From assembly GCA_031292275.1 (NCBI GenBank), contig JARLHL010000008.1, forward strand, positions 42,177 to 106,176: a DNA stretch of 64,000 bases. Direction: 5' to 3'. A program made the translations under genes and the position numbers. The stretch comes from Desulfocapsaceae bacterium (GTDB lineage Bacteria > Desulfobacterota > Desulfobulbia > Desulfobulbales > Desulfocapsaceae). Each line of letters opens with the position of its first letter. The first letter of the stretch is position 1. Of the stretch, positions 55,298-64,000 are shown in pieces. The notes under the pieces were generated by a model. It saw only the letters and a list, made by a program, of their open reading frames with translations. It was not told the origin of the DNA and searched no databases.

Positions 55298-56680
55298 ATG
55301 ATTGATGATAGATATCGTCTGGAAGAGGATAGCATGGGATCTGTCCGGATCCCCGCAGATGCCCTTTACGGACCCCAGACACAACGGGCCGTTGTCAATT
55401 TCGATATCTCTGACAGACGACTTCCTCACAGTTTTTTGAGGTCCCTGGTCATTATCAAAATAGCGGCGGCGGAGACGAACAGGGATCTCGGTCTGCTGTC
55501 TGAAAAACAGGCGGAGGCAATTATCGCCAGCGCTGAAATGCTCCTGGAGAATACGTATTGGGAGCATTTCCCTGTCTCGGTTTATCAGACAGGCTCGGGG
55601 ACAAGCACCAATATGAATGTCAACGAGGTCATCTGCAGCCTGGCCCGGCGCCTGGGGGTAGAGGTGTCGGCCAATGATCATGTGAACCTGGGCCAGAGCA
55701 GTAATGATGTGGTCCCTTCAGCCTTGCATCTTGCAGCAGCGCTGGAGATCCGGGATGTGCTGCGTCCCGCGCTTGCACAGCTTTCCCGGATAATCCGGGA
55801 TAAGGGAGCGGAATACAGAGATGTTGTCAAAACGGGACGGACCCATCTCATGGACGCTCTTCCTCTCCGTCTGCAGGCGGAGATGGGCGGCTGGGCTGCC
55901 CAGATTGATGACTGCAGGGCCAGACTCGACACAGCCCTGGAGCACCTCTCAGAGCTAGCCCTTGGAGGAACCGCAGTCGGCAGCGGGGTGAACTGTCATC
56001 CTGATTTTCCGGCAGGGGCCATTATTCGAATAAATGCAAGAACAGGCCTGTCCTGTAAGATCAGCGCATCCTACTATAAGAGCCTCAGCAGTCTGGATAC
56101 TGTCGTGGAGGTCTCCGGCATTCTCCGGACCACAGCAATTTCTATAATGAAAATTGCAAATGATCTCCGGTGGATGAATTCAGGCCCTCTGTCCGGCCTG
56201 GGAGAGATTTCGTTGCCGGCCCTGCAGCCGGGGTCAAGTATCATGCCGGCCAAGGTTAATCCGGTCATCCCTGAGGCGGTGTGTATGGCAGCAGCCCAGG
56301 TCATCGGCAATGATGCAGTGGTGGCGGTTGCCGGTCAGTCCGGAAACTTCCAGCTCAACACCATGTTGCCGGTGGCAGCGGCCAATCTTCTGGAAAGTGT
56401 GGACTTGCTGGCAGGTGCCGCCCGCTCTCTTGGGGAAAAGGCCATCGCCGGCATGACGGTCAACCGCGAGGTCTGCAGTGGAAGCGTTGCCCGAAATCCT
56501 GTCTTGGTAACTGCCTTGAATCCTGTGGTCGGATACCTGGCCGCGGCCAGGATTGCCAAAAAGGCGATTGCGGAAGATCGACCGATCCTCGATATCGCCC
56601 TGGAGGAGACCGGGCTGACTCGCGCTGAACTTTTGGAACTTCTTGATCCCGCTCGTCTGGCAGATGGAGGAAGAAAGTAG
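55298..56680 (+). CDS. Class II fumarate hydratase / aspartase family enzyme
   Basis: This superfamily adds or removes water or ammonia across fumarate. From ATG 55298 it has 460 residues. Motifs are GSGTSTNMNVNEVI, HVNLGQSSNDVVPSALH, KTGRTHLMDALPL and the catalytic loop GSSIMPAKVNPVIPE. The loop reads MPAKVNPV as in aspartases, while HVNxGQSSND favours class II fumarase. I lean to fumarase but aspartate ammonia-lyase is possible. An in-frame GTG at 55289 would add three residues. A separate class I fumarase is at 5999-7510. Confidence 0.85.
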   Translation: MIDDRYRLEEDSMGSVRIPADALYGPQTQRAVVNFDISDRRLPHSFLRSLVIIKIAAAETNRDLGLLSEKQAEAIIASAEMLLENTYWEHFPVSVYQTGSGTSTNMNVNEVICSLARRLGVEVSANDHVNLGQSSNDVVPSALHLAAALEIRDVLRPALAQLSRIIRDKGAEYRDVVKTGRTHLMDALPLRLQAEMGGWAAQIDDCRARLDTALEHLSELALGGTAVGSGVNCHPDFPAGAIIRINARTGLSCKISASYYKSLSSLDTVVEVSGILRTTAISIMKIANDLRWMNSGPLSGLGEISLPALQPGSSIMPAKVNPVIPEAVCMAAAQVIGNDAVVAVAGQSGNFQLNTMLPVAAANLLESVDLLAGAARSLGEKAIAGMTVNREVCSGSVARNPVLVTALNPVVGYLAAARIAKKAIAEDRPILDIALEETGLTRAELLELLDPARLADGGRK

Positions 56681-57257
56681 GCGGAAGGCCTTTGCACAAA
56701 GAGGGTGATCCTTTGCCTCTCCCGCTTGAAAATCAGATATCGAGAAGATATGGCGCCAGCCCCGCTTTCATTATCTCCATCCCGAATGCTTAATAAAAAT
56801 TTTTTATAAACTATTTTTATAGCCATCCCCGGTGTTGCCTCCCCTTACCCGCAATACCTTTCCCCCTTCATTTTTTCCTGCCGGCAACTCCTCCTTGAGA
56901 TGGGGATCACCTGCCTGGAAACAGCCAGTCAATTTGAAATAAAACGTTGTAGACATAGAGCGTTGAGTTTCGACGTGCAGCACGTATTTCTCCTTGTTCT
57001 CAACAAATATTGAGGAGTTGATCGCGAAGTATGGCCGGTTTTCTGTGCTCGGTTAATGTGGTTTGAAAATTGCTTGGCGGGGTAAGTGCCTATCTTAAAG
57101 ATGATCTCTGTCGGGAGAAGAAAAGAGACCGACGGCCAATCAGGCATCGGATTCTTCATGTGAGAAAAATTACCGCTGCAAGGTGTTGGAAACGTGTTGC
57201 CGAGACGGCTCCGGGGCCGGATCGTGCACATTGTCCGTAATGCACAGGACCATGATT
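56681..57257. other. 577-bp gap before the pilus genes
   Basis: The gap contains an AT-rich perfect palindrome, ATAAAAA/TTTTTAT (56793-56807), which could end transcription, and a candidate small minus-strand gene (56804-56983). A weak sigma-54-like GG-N10-GC element lies near 57077-57091, with TGGC and GTGC. The pilus promoter should be in the right part. Confidence 0.35.
56804..56983 (-). CDS. Candidate small protein, 59 residues
   Basis: A GTG at 56981-56983 has AAGGAG 6 bases upstream. The 59-residue frame reads like protein rather than noise: RSMSTTFYFKLTGCFQAGD, then a Lys/Glu-rich part, and the end GGNTGDGYKNSL. The same frame is open 23 codons further upstream but without a start codon. 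It lies alone between the fumarase and pilus genes. The function is unknown and it could be a remnant. Confidence 0.4.
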   Translation of the reverse strand: MLHVETQRSMSTTFYFKLTGCFQAGDPHLKEELPAGKNEGGKVLRVRGGNTGDGYKNSL

Positions 57258-57977
57258 ATGAACAGGTATCAGCGAATATTGCGGGCGAAGGCGCAGAGCG
57301 GCTTCAGCCTGGTCGAACTTTTTATGACAGTTGCGATAATGGGCATGGTCGCAGGGGCAGTGTTCACGGTTTACCGTTCTCATCAGAGGAGCCATACCGC
57401 GCAGGAGGCGGTGGCCGACATGCAGCAGAATATCCGGGCTGCCATGCTTGTTATGCTTCGGGATATCCGGGAGGCCGGATGTGATCCGACGGGCCGCGCA
57501 GAAGCAGGGATCACCCTGGCGACCCCGGGAGTCTTTCAGTTTACCCGGGACATCGGCGGAGATGCTGACCATCCCAATGAGGCCAACGGCAGCCTGACCG
57601 ATGCAAACGAGAATGTCGCCTTCGGATTTTCGCCGGCGGATGATGTGGGGCGTACCGGAATTGCAGATGCGGGAACGGCAAGTTTGGGCAGGAATACGGG
57701 CGGAGGATTTCAGCCCATTGCGGATAATATTCAAGCGATAGAATTCAGATATATCTTGCGTGATGGGACGCTTACCATACGCCCCAATGCTGCGCAATTC
57801 CCCTCGATCATCGGTGTGCAGATTTCCCTGCTGGCCCGGGCCGCAAGACCTGATCCTGATTATCTCGATACCGGTAGCTATACCACGGCAGCGGGTACGG
57901 TATGGCGTCCTTCCTCTCCAGACCATTTCAGAAGAAGGCTTGAGACTCTTACCGTGAGCCTGAGGAACAGACTGTAA
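57258..57977 (+). CDS. Type IV pilus minor pilin PilW-like
   Basis: Minor pilins prime pilus assembly in complex with PilY1. The 239-residue protein has a prepilin site SG/FSLVELFMT (Gly15/Phe16, Glu at +5) and a hydrophobic helix to about 37. A globular domain follows, typical of PilW (late RRRLETLTVSLRNRL). I chose ATG 57258 because AGGA lies 8 bases upstream. It is the first gene of pilW-pilV-pilX-pilY1; the pilV-type gene starts 1 bp after its stop. Confidence 0.85.
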   Translation: MNRYQRILRAKAQSGFSLVELFMTVAIMGMVAGAVFTVYRSHQRSHTAQEAVADMQQNIRAAMLVMLRDIREAGCDPTGRAEAGITLATPGVFQFTRDIGGDADHPNEANGSLTDANENVAFGFSPADDVGRTGIADAGTASLGRNTGGGFQPIADNIQAIEFRYILRDGTLTIRPNAAQFPSIIGVQISLLARAARPDPDYLDTGSYTTAAGTVWRPSSPDHFRRRLETLTVSLRNRL

Positions 57978-57978
57978 T

Positions 57979-58500
57979 ATGAAGATTGACGGCGGATTTA
58001 CTGTAATTGAGGCAATGACAGCCGTTTTTATCCTGGCGGTCGGTATGCTGGCTGCGGCAGGCATGCAGATACGCGCGATCGGTGCCACCAGCAACGGCAT
58101 GACGCGCACCTTGGCCAATGCAATGGCATTGTCGATTATGGAGGAGTTGAAAAGGATTCCTTTTGATGATCCCCGCCTGATTGATCGCAATGGAAAAGGC
58201 ACTGCAGGTCTTAACGACGGGGCGGGTATCAGAGGAGAAACGGTTATGCCGGAGCGTGCCGACCATCAATTTTCTCCCGATAATTTTCCGAATTTCATCA
58301 ATACATACAAGGTCATGAACGGAGATATTACTGATGGCAGCGGGAGAGCGTATCAGATTTTTTGGAATATCGATAAAAGCCCGCTGGATGCCGGTCATCC
58401 CCCCGCATTTTGCCGGATATCCCTCTTTGTATACTGGCGGACGCCGATGGGCCAGCAGCACCTGCAGTTAACCGGCTTGAGACATAACAACAGTGAGTAG
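57979..58500 (+). CDS. Type IV pilus minor pilin PilV-like
   Basis: The 173-residue prepilin has its cleavage site after Gly6 in GG/FTVIEAMTAVFIL, with Glu at +5, and a single N-terminal helix. Its globular part contains TRTLANAMALSIMEELKRIPF, a common PilV feature. It follows the PilW-type gene with one base between. The pilX-type gene follows after 72 bp that hold a short leader frame. Confidence 0.85.
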   Translation: MKIDGGFTVIEAMTAVFILAVGMLAAAGMQIRAIGATSNGMTRTLANAMALSIMEELKRIPFDDPRLIDRNGKGTAGLNDGAGIRGETVMPERADHQFSPDNFPNFINTYKVMNGDITDGSGRAYQIFWNIDKSPLDAGHPPAFCRISLFVYWRTPMGQQHLQLTGLRHNNSE

Positions 58501-58516
58501 ACAGGAGGAATTTCCG

Positions 58517-58576
58517 ATGGAGGATCATCTGAACCGGCATGGCTGCAGCAGGTCGGCCGCCCGCGACCGGACATGA
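58517..58576 (+). CDS. Possible 19-residue leader peptide before the pilX-type gene
   Basis: ATG 58517 has a strong AGGAGG 8 bases upstream. The short frame ends at a TGA that overlaps the next ATG (ATGA, 58573-58576). It may couple translation into the pilX-type gene, whose own start has no clear ribosome site. It is out of frame with that gene. The peptide has no recognised similarity. Confidence 0.35.
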   Translation: MEDHLNRHGCSRSAARDRT

Positions 58577-59208
58577 AAGCACATCACCCCGGTATGACGA
58601 GGCGATTGCTTATGGAGAGCTTTCGGAGAAACATCTTCTTTAAACAGGATCGTTCGGGAGAAGATGGATTTGTCCTGGTCTTCGCCCTGGTCATGCTCGT
58701 TGTCGTCACCATGCTTGGTCTCTGGTCTTTGAATACCTCTATTCATGAAAATTGGAGTGCCGGCAATGAGCAGGCGTATGAACAGCAGTTCAATATCGCC
58801 GAAGGCGGGATCCATGTCGAAGGTGCCAAGATCGGATCCGCTCTTGTTTCCTGGTATGCGCTGCCGGATCCTGATACGCCCGACCAGCTTCTGGTCCCAC
58901 CTTTACAGACTCCCCTTTATGACCCGCATGGGAGTCTTTCCCCAGCAGATTATCCTCACAGTATTGCCGATATCCTGCCCGGGGATGCGGCACGCTGGCC
59001 TCGAGGAAATCTGCTCGGGGAGAGTGCCCCGGAAGCTTCTGAGATGGAGTATGCCTATCTTGTTACCTATCTGGGGGCAGATCAGAAAAACACCAAAGGC
59101 TATGGCGCTGAAAGCCTGACAGGCTACGCCTTCCGGATAAACAGCCATTGCGAAACAGATATTGAAGTCGGTGCCAGAAAAATCGGGATCCGGAGGAGTT
59201 CATTTTAG
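58573..59208 (+). CDS. Type IV pilus assembly protein PilX-like
   Basis: The 211-residue protein has a basic N-terminus, then DGFVLVFALVMLVVVTMLGLW (about 32-52), the PilX N-domain helix. Next is NEQAYEQQFNIAEGGI, matching the usual AEAG-type motif after the helix. It lacks the strict Glu5 of classical pilins, as PilX-family proteins do. ATG 58612 (MESF) is another possible start. It precedes pilY1 by 19 bp. Confidence 0.8.
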   Translation: MKAHHPGMTRRLLMESFRRNIFFKQDRSGEDGFVLVFALVMLVVVTMLGLWSLNTSIHENWSAGNEQAYEQQFNIAEGGIHVEGAKIGSALVSWYALPDPDTPDQLLVPPLQTPLYDPHGSLSPADYPHSIADILPGDAARWPRGNLLGESAPEASEMEYAYLVTYLGADQKNTKGYGAESLTGYAFRINSHCETDIEVGARKIGIRRSSF

Positions 59209-59227
59209 ATACAAAACGGGGACCATA

Positions 59228-62200
59228 ATGGGGACATGCAAAAAAACAGCAAGGAGTCAAAAAAGGGGCGGATGGCTTTGGAGAAGGACAGTCTGCCGCG
59301 ATCCGAACATATTTTATTCCTTGCTCACCGGCTTGTTACTCTTCTTTTTTCCTCAGGATGCGTCAGCAAAGGATACCGATATATATACGCTCTTTGCGAA
59401 ACAAAATGCCTATGTCCTCTTGGATAATTCGGGGAGTATGGGCTATGGGGTCTATGAGCACAGGGTCGATTACGGGGCAATGTACGATTATCTGGTCAGT
59501 CTTCATACTGCGGATCCACGGCATAGCCCCTATATCCGCGACGCAGAGACCTATGCTGTCCGTGGTGAGAATTTCTTTTATGGGGCGGATAAGCACCTTC
59601 AGGCCAATAAAATTTACCTGCTTCGGGGGGCAATCGGCCTGACAATTGCCAATGTAAACGGCAGGAGTATTTCGTTTGCCGGCGATGCCGGGGATCCTGC
59701 CTATCCTTGGATGATCGGAGGAGCAGGGCAGGTGGATACCCATACGCTTATTGATGCAGCGGGGAATCTCATCGATGATGGCACGCACCGGCAAAGGATC
59801 ATCGTTGACCCTGAGGGCTTTATTCTTTTCGACGGACGGCGGCTGCCGGGCAGTCAGGATATTCTTTTGAAAAAGAAGAGAGTCCTCCCTGGGGGTTTTG
59901 CAATTGACAGCGGCTTTACCGGGATGCTGGAGGCCCCAGGTTATTATTTCAGCGGTTATCGAGATGTGGGAGCAAATTCCTCCGGCGCAGTCGCGGCAGT
60001 GGATGGAGACCGGGATATCTTCTTTTTTGTCACGGGCAACTGGATCAATATGCAAACCGTATACAACCTTCGGTACTTCGGAAATCCGGCTCCTCCTCCC
60101 GGGAAAAAGGTTGGTGATCCTGCATGGATGTCGGAGGAGTTTCCGCTGGCGGCCGATATCTGGGAACAGGTCCCTTTTTTGCTGGCCGATCGCAAACCGA
60201 ATCCGATCTTGTCAGCAGGGGCCGGTATAAAAGCGGCAAGTTCACAGAGCATTGTTGCTCCCGCCGGGACAATACGGATGCAGGTCCATTTCAGCCATTT
60301 TGATATCGATGCAAGAAACAGCGGTGCTGATGATCTTTTTCCGGATGAACTGAGGATCTACGATCAGAATAACGTCCTGCAGGCAACGTATAATAATGTC
60401 AAGCCTCCCGAGCATAACAATGAAGAGGGCTGGAGCGCTCCGATAGCCGGCGGAAGCATCTCTTTGAGGCTGTCCTGTGGCGCCTCCGGTCAGAGCGGGT
60501 ATGCGGTAGATCAGCTCAGGGTGAGTTTTTACCCGAACGCCTATCGTATTCAGAGCAGGCTCGATGTCGCAAAAGAGGCTGTGACATACACCCTGAATGC
60601 ATTGCAGGACAAAATAAACTGGGGTTTTGCAACCTTTGCCTACGATGAGACCATACCTGCTTCGCCAAAGGGAAATGGCGCGACCTTCAGCTTTCAGGAA
60701 AGTCCGGCCTCTGGTGTCCTCTCCACTTTGATTGATCCCGCAGTAAGCCCTGGGGCCCGGCAGCGTATGCTTGCCCAGGCGCTTCGCCTGGTGGAACCTC
60801 GTGTCTTTACCAGGCGGCCTGCCGGATTTCGAGAAAGTACAAGCGGAACCTATGATATCACTCCCCTGGGAGAGGCCTTGCAGGATGTCTTTAAAAAAGG
60901 ATTTTTTGAAAACAGAAAGAGGCTTGCAGAGAGTCTTTGCCGGAAAAATTCCGTTCTGGTGGTCACGGACGGTTATCCTTCAGGTGACAGCGATCGGGGC
61001 AGGATTGCCATTAACGGACATACAGCAGTTTTTGATACGAATGGCCACGGATTCAGCCAGGATCCGTATCAGTATGCAGTGCCGCCAGACAGCTATTACG
61101 ATGATGTCGCAGCATATCTCTACACTCATAGCTGGCTTGATAATGCAGCGGTTTCCGATCCGAAGAATTCTTATGAGAATGCGGTGACCCATCAGGTTTC
61201 CTTCGGGGCTGCGCAGCCGCTGCTGATGGCTGCCGCAATGGATGGAGGCGGCCAGTACCTCTCAGCCTATAATAAAGCCCAACTCTCGTCGGCCCTCTAT
61301 GCCGTCGCCCTGCAGATGGCCGAGCCCGTTACCCTGACGGCGCCTGCCACCTCTGTCAATCCGGTCAATAAGATCCAGAACGGCAACGATCTTTACTTTA
61401 CATTTTTTCAGCCGCAGACCGGCAAAACCTGGGCCGGTAATCTTAAAAAATTCCAGTTGGGCGACGGCAGCGGCGAGCGCCCGAAAATTCTGGCCATATA
61501 TGACGGGGCCAATGTCGAAATACCTGACGGCTTCATTGGCACATCAAAGGACATGTGGAGCGGACAATCCGGTTCTGCAGATGTTGCCGGCGACGGTGCC
61601 GGCCCGATACTGCTGGCCAAGGTCAGGAGAGATTTTATGGAGAAGGCCTACTGGAACAGGAATATCTATACTGCGAAGGGCGGGGCAATCACCCGGTTTA
61701 CCAGAGAGACGATGAGCCCTGCCGACCTGGCCGTAGCTGATGCCGCCACCAGGGACAGCCTTGTAAATTACATCTATGGTTACACCTATGAAGCTGATTT
61801 GAAGGGTAATCCAATTGGTGTCAGAGACTGGGTCCTGGGCAGTATCATCCACTCGACACCTGTGGTCGTCGATTATTACGATCCCGCCGACAGCAGCCGG
61901 ATTGCCGCCCGCTATGTCGCTGTCGGCGCCAACGACGGCATGCTTCATGTGTTTGACGATACCCCGGGCAGCGGGCGGCAGGGTTCCGAGGTCTTTGCCT
62001 TTGTGCCGAGCGACCTTCTGCCCGGGCTGCAGAGTCTACCCTTCAATGACCTCATTGAGATGGTGGACGGCAGTGTGACCCTGTATCGCAAAAATAACAA
62101 TCCGCAATACCTCATTTTTGGAGAACGAAGAGGGGGAAGATACTACTGGTGTCTGGATATATCCGCGCCCGATCCTTGCCGTTGGACTGTAAAGTGGCAG

Positions 62201-63871
62201 TACACCAACCCGGAAATCCGGCAGACATGGTCAGATACCCGGATCGCCAGCTTGCCGGTGAAGGCGGATCCGGCCACCGGCGCACGCACGTTCCAGGATG
62301 TGCTGATCTTCTCCGGGGGATACGACATCGAGGAGGATAATTACCCGGAACCCTTTGATGACTACGATCATACCGGGACCCCCTACAGCAGAGGCGGCGC
62401 CATTGATCCGGCCAAATGGAGCGCGGAGAAGCCTGAACAGGATGTGAACGGAAACGGCGTCTACGACATGTACAATCCGGGCGCCGATTCGGCGGGGAGA
62501 GGTGTGTTTATTGTCAATATCGACGATCCGTCCGCCGTGGTCACGGATGGAGACGGCAATACCATCCTGCCCTTTCAGGTAACCTCCGGACCGGCGAAAG
62601 CGATCGATGCAACCGTCAATGCCCAGACCCGCAGCGATATGAATTTCTGCATTCCGGCCTCGCCCTCAGCGGTGCTTGGCACCTCTTCCTATGAGTATAA
62701 GGACGCAAGAACCGGGCAGCTCAAAAAAGGGGTGAAAAATAATACGCTGCTGGCTGTCTATGCTGCAGACATTTATACGAATATATTCAAGATAACCTAT
62801 AATTTCGATGAGCGGATCATCAAAAAAGCCGCGGATCCGAAGAATAAGGCGTTCTGGCAATGGAAGTCTGCCGGCAGCTGGTCGGTCAATACACTCTTTT
62901 CCGGCAATCCGGGGAGCACCAGGGGCAGCGGCAGCATTACGCGGGGTATGGATAATCCGGGTGATCAGGGAAGAAAGACATTTGCCTCGCCGACCGTTTC
63001 CTGGGGCGGCTCATGCCTGTATTTCGATAAAGCGAATTATCAGTTTCCCAATACGGTTTTCAACGGGACCGATCAGATCGCCAGTCTTTTTTTCGGGACC
63101 GGCGACCGGGAGCATCCGCAATTCACCTTTGTCCGCAACAGGCTGTACTCTCTCTACGACGACAGTGCCGTAACTGCGAAGGTCCATGATTCCCACGGAA
63201 ATTTTCTGTATGATTCCACTGTTTCAACAGCAGCCTACAAGGAGAACGATCTCTTGAACCTGACCTGCAGCGAGCTGGGGGCAGGTTCCATTGCCGGCCC
63301 GGAGCAAAGACATGCCCTTGAAACATATTTAACCGATGACGCGACAAGAACCGAGACGAACGGGACGATTGTCCTTGAAAACGGGATGGAGGACGACGCC
63401 AAGGGCTGGTATATCGTGCTTCAGGATCAGGGGAAATGTCCTGTCGGATCAAGGGCGGATGCCTCGACGCTCGATGACGGCGATAATCACGACGGCGAGG
63501 CGATTCTGAGCGAAGTGGTCCTCTATGACGGCGTCGTCTATTTCACCTCCTCTCAGCCCGCTGTTCACGATCCCTGCAATCCCCGGAGCAACGGCTTTGT
63601 CTATGCCCTGGATTATTGCAACGCCGGCCCGGCCTATAATCTGAAAATGAATGACGGCGCCAGGCGCGAGCTTGCAGACCGGTATACCAAATACACCGGT
63701 ATCTACGGCCTGCCCTCTGGCGTTGCCCTTGTTTTGAAGAACGGCCAGGCAGGGCTGATGACGATGCTGGATAACAGGCTAAGCGGTGCCCGGCCGGATA
63801 CCCTGGAGATTAAAAGCCCGCCATTCGGGCTGAAATATTATTATTGGCGGGAAAGCAACAGCCGGCGATAG
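59228..63871 (+). CDS. pilY1: Type IV pilus tip adhesin PilY1
   Basis: PilY1 is a large calcium-linked adhesin and mechanosensor at the pilus tip. From ATG 59228 (GGGGA just upstream) it has 1547 residues. A signal peptide ends near DASAK (about 47). A von Willebrand A domain has a MIDAS start LLDNSGSMGYG (Asp66, Ser68, Ser70). The C-terminal half is a beta-propeller with VGANDGMLHVFDDTPGSG, the hallmark of PilY1. Asp/Asn-rich loops such as DVNGNGVYDMYNPGAD and DDGDNHDGEA may bind calcium. It forms one operon with the three minor pilins. Confidence 0.92.
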   Translation: MGTCKKTARSQKRGGWLWRRTVCRDPNIFYSLLTGLLLFFFPQDASAKDTDIYTLFAKQNAYVLLDNSGSMGYGVYEHRVDYGAMYDYLVSLHTADPRHSPYIRDAETYAVRGENFFYGADKHLQANKIYLLRGAIGLTIANVNGRSISFAGDAGDPAYPWMIGGAGQVDTHTLIDAAGNLIDDGTHRQRIIVDPEGFILFDGRRLPGSQDILLKKKRVLPGGFAIDSGFTGMLEAPGYYFSGYRDVGANSSGAVAAVDGDRDIFFFVTGNWINMQTVYNLRYFGNPAPPPGKKVGDPAWMSEEFPLAADIWEQVPFLLADRKPNPILSAGAGIKAASSQSIVAPAGTIRMQVHFSHFDIDARNSGADDLFPDELRIYDQNNVLQATYNNVKPPEHNNEEGWSAPIAGGSISLRLSCGASGQSGYAVDQLRVSFYPNAYRIQSRLDVAKEAVTYTLNALQDKINWGFATFAYDETIPASPKGNGATFSFQESPASGVLSTLIDPAVSPGARQRMLAQALRLVEPRVFTRRPAGFRESTSGTYDITPLGEALQDVFKKGFFENRKRLAESLCRKNSVLVVTDGYPSGDSDRGRIAINGHTAVFDTNGHGFSQDPYQYAVPPDSYYDDVAAYLYTHSWLDNAAVSDPKNSYENAVTHQVSFGAAQPLLMAAAMDGGGQYLSAYNKAQLSSALYAVALQMAEPVTLTAPATSVNPVNKIQNGNDLYFTFFQPQTGKTWAGNLKKFQLGDGSGERPKILAIYDGANVEIPDGFIGTSKDMWSGQSGSADVAGDGAGPILLAKVRRDFMEKAYWNRNIYTAKGGAITRFTRETMSPADLAVADAATRDSLVNYIYGYTYEADLKGNPIGVRDWVLGSIIHSTPVVVDYYDPADSSRIAARYVAVGANDGMLHVFDDTPGSGRQGSEVFAFVPSDLLPGLQSLPFNDLIEMVDGSVTLYRKNNNPQYLIFGERRGGRYYWCLDISAPDPCRWTVKWQYTNPEIRQTWSDTRIASLPVKADPATGARTFQDVLIFSGGYDIEEDNYPEPFDDYDHTGTPYSRGGAIDPAKWSAEKPEQDVNGNGVYDMYNPGADSAGRGVFIVNIDDPSAVVTDGDGNTILPFQVTSGPAKAIDATVNAQTRSDMNFCIPASPSAVLGTSSYEYKDARTGQLKKGVKNNTLLAVYAADIYTNIFKITYNFDERIIKKAADPKNKAFWQWKSAGSWSVNTLFSGNPGSTRGSGSITRGMDNPGDQGRKTFASPTVSWGGSCLYFDKANYQFPNTVFNGTDQIASLFFGTGDREHPQFTFVRNRLYSLYDDSAVTAKVHDSHGNFLYDSTVSTAAYKENDLLNLTCSELGAGSIAGPEQRHALETYLTDDATRTETNGTIVLENGMEDDAKGWYIVLQDQGKCPVGSRADASTLDDGDNHDGEAILSEVVLYDGVVYFTSSQPAVHDPCNPRSNGFVYALDYCNAGPAYNLKMNDGARRELADRYTKYTGIYGLPSGVALVLKNGQAGLMTMLDNRLSGARPDTLEIKSPPFGLKYYYWRESNSRR

Positions 63872-63877
63872 CGGCAC

Positions 63878-64000
63878 TTATCGTTTGTCACGATCCGGCC
63901 GCTTGAGGCGCAGGGTCGGCGGTTCGTAGACGAGGACGAAGGCATCTTTGATCTCGGGGATCGCCGGGATGAACTCGGGCACAAGCTGCTGCAGGGTCTC
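63878..64000 (-). CDS. Unidentified gene, C-terminal 40 residues only
   Basis: The open minus-strand frame enters from the right edge and ends at TAA (63878-63880), 6 bp from the pilY1 stop. The visible end, LVPEFIPAIPEIKDAFVLVY followed by EPPTLRLKRPDRDKR, has no recognised motif. It is convergent with pilY1. Most of the gene is outside the window. Confidence 0.55.
   Translation of the reverse strand, partial: ETLQQLVPEFIPAIPEIKDAFVLVYEPPTLRLKRPDRDKR

Noticed and set aside
57075..57092. Sigma-54 promoter for the pilus operon
   Set aside because: The GG and GC are correctly spaced, but the remaining consensus is poor and it lies far from the gene start.

Overview
The window looks like a chromosomal segment of a Gram-negative, anaerobic or microaerobic bacterium, most likely a Desulfobacterota (Deltaproteobacteria) member close to Desulfobulbales. 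This placement is an inference. It rests on the lipid A genes lpxD-fabZ-lpxA with lpxI rather than lpxH, class I and class II fumarases, a cytosolic [NiFe] hydrogenase, PilY1-type pili and mid-range GC. I see no rRNA operon, complete tRNA, CRISPR array, prophage or intact insertion sequence.

Layout. 1-4554 (minus): mnmA, mtaB, cinA and recA in one apparent operon; recA is cut by the window edge. 4643-8653: a U32 peptidase-family gene, a class I fumarase and a hexapeptide-repeat acyltransferase-like gene. 8822-16001 (plus): lon with a clear promoter, mltG, nadE and hflX. 16005-17474 (minus): a PilZ protein, a 56-residue zinc-ribbon gene and pyrE. 17683-23414: glmS, a DUF3795 gene bracketed by 50-bp direct repeats, a GH20 hexosaminidase, a GNAT enzyme and a frameshifted alpha/beta hydrolase. 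23498-28547 (minus): a large multi-PAS hybrid kinase and a cyclic-nucleotide-binding/PilZ fusion. 28548-29239: a gene-free stretch with nested inverted repeats and a 95-bp tandem duplication. 29240-33883 (plus): namZ, lpxD, fabZ, lpxA and lpxI. 34130-42336: a small alpha/beta hydrolase, a membrane lytic transglycosylase, a MotA/MotB-type pair, a TIM-barrel isomerase, a PBP5-type carboxypeptidase and a second hybrid kinase. 42365-48415 (minus): class III fructose-bisphosphatase, an altered GlpX paralogue, hydrogenase small and large subunits and their maturation protease. 48629-51038: a membrane-anchored lipase-like hydrolase and a zinc-ribbon serine protease. 51124-55187: a PHO box, pstS, pstC, pstA and pstB, ending in a perfect 25-bp inverted repeat. 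55298-56680: a class II fumarase/aspartase. 57258-63871: minor pilins PilW, PilV and PilX, then PilY1. The tail of an unidentified minus-strand gene closes the window.

Shared themes. Cell-wall and amino-sugar turnover recurs (glmS, GH20, namZ, mltG, an SLT transglycosylase, dacA), as does early lipid A synthesis. Cyclic-nucleotide and two-component signalling appear as two PilZ proteins and two hybrid kinases. The most unusual items are the repeat-bracketed DUF3795 gene, the GlpX-like protein lacking key metal-site motifs beside a class III FBPase and a hydrogenase, the hflX gene whose strong ribosome site points at an ATA codon, the structured element at 28696-28805, and several small genes. 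No single clearly new multi-gene system stands out.
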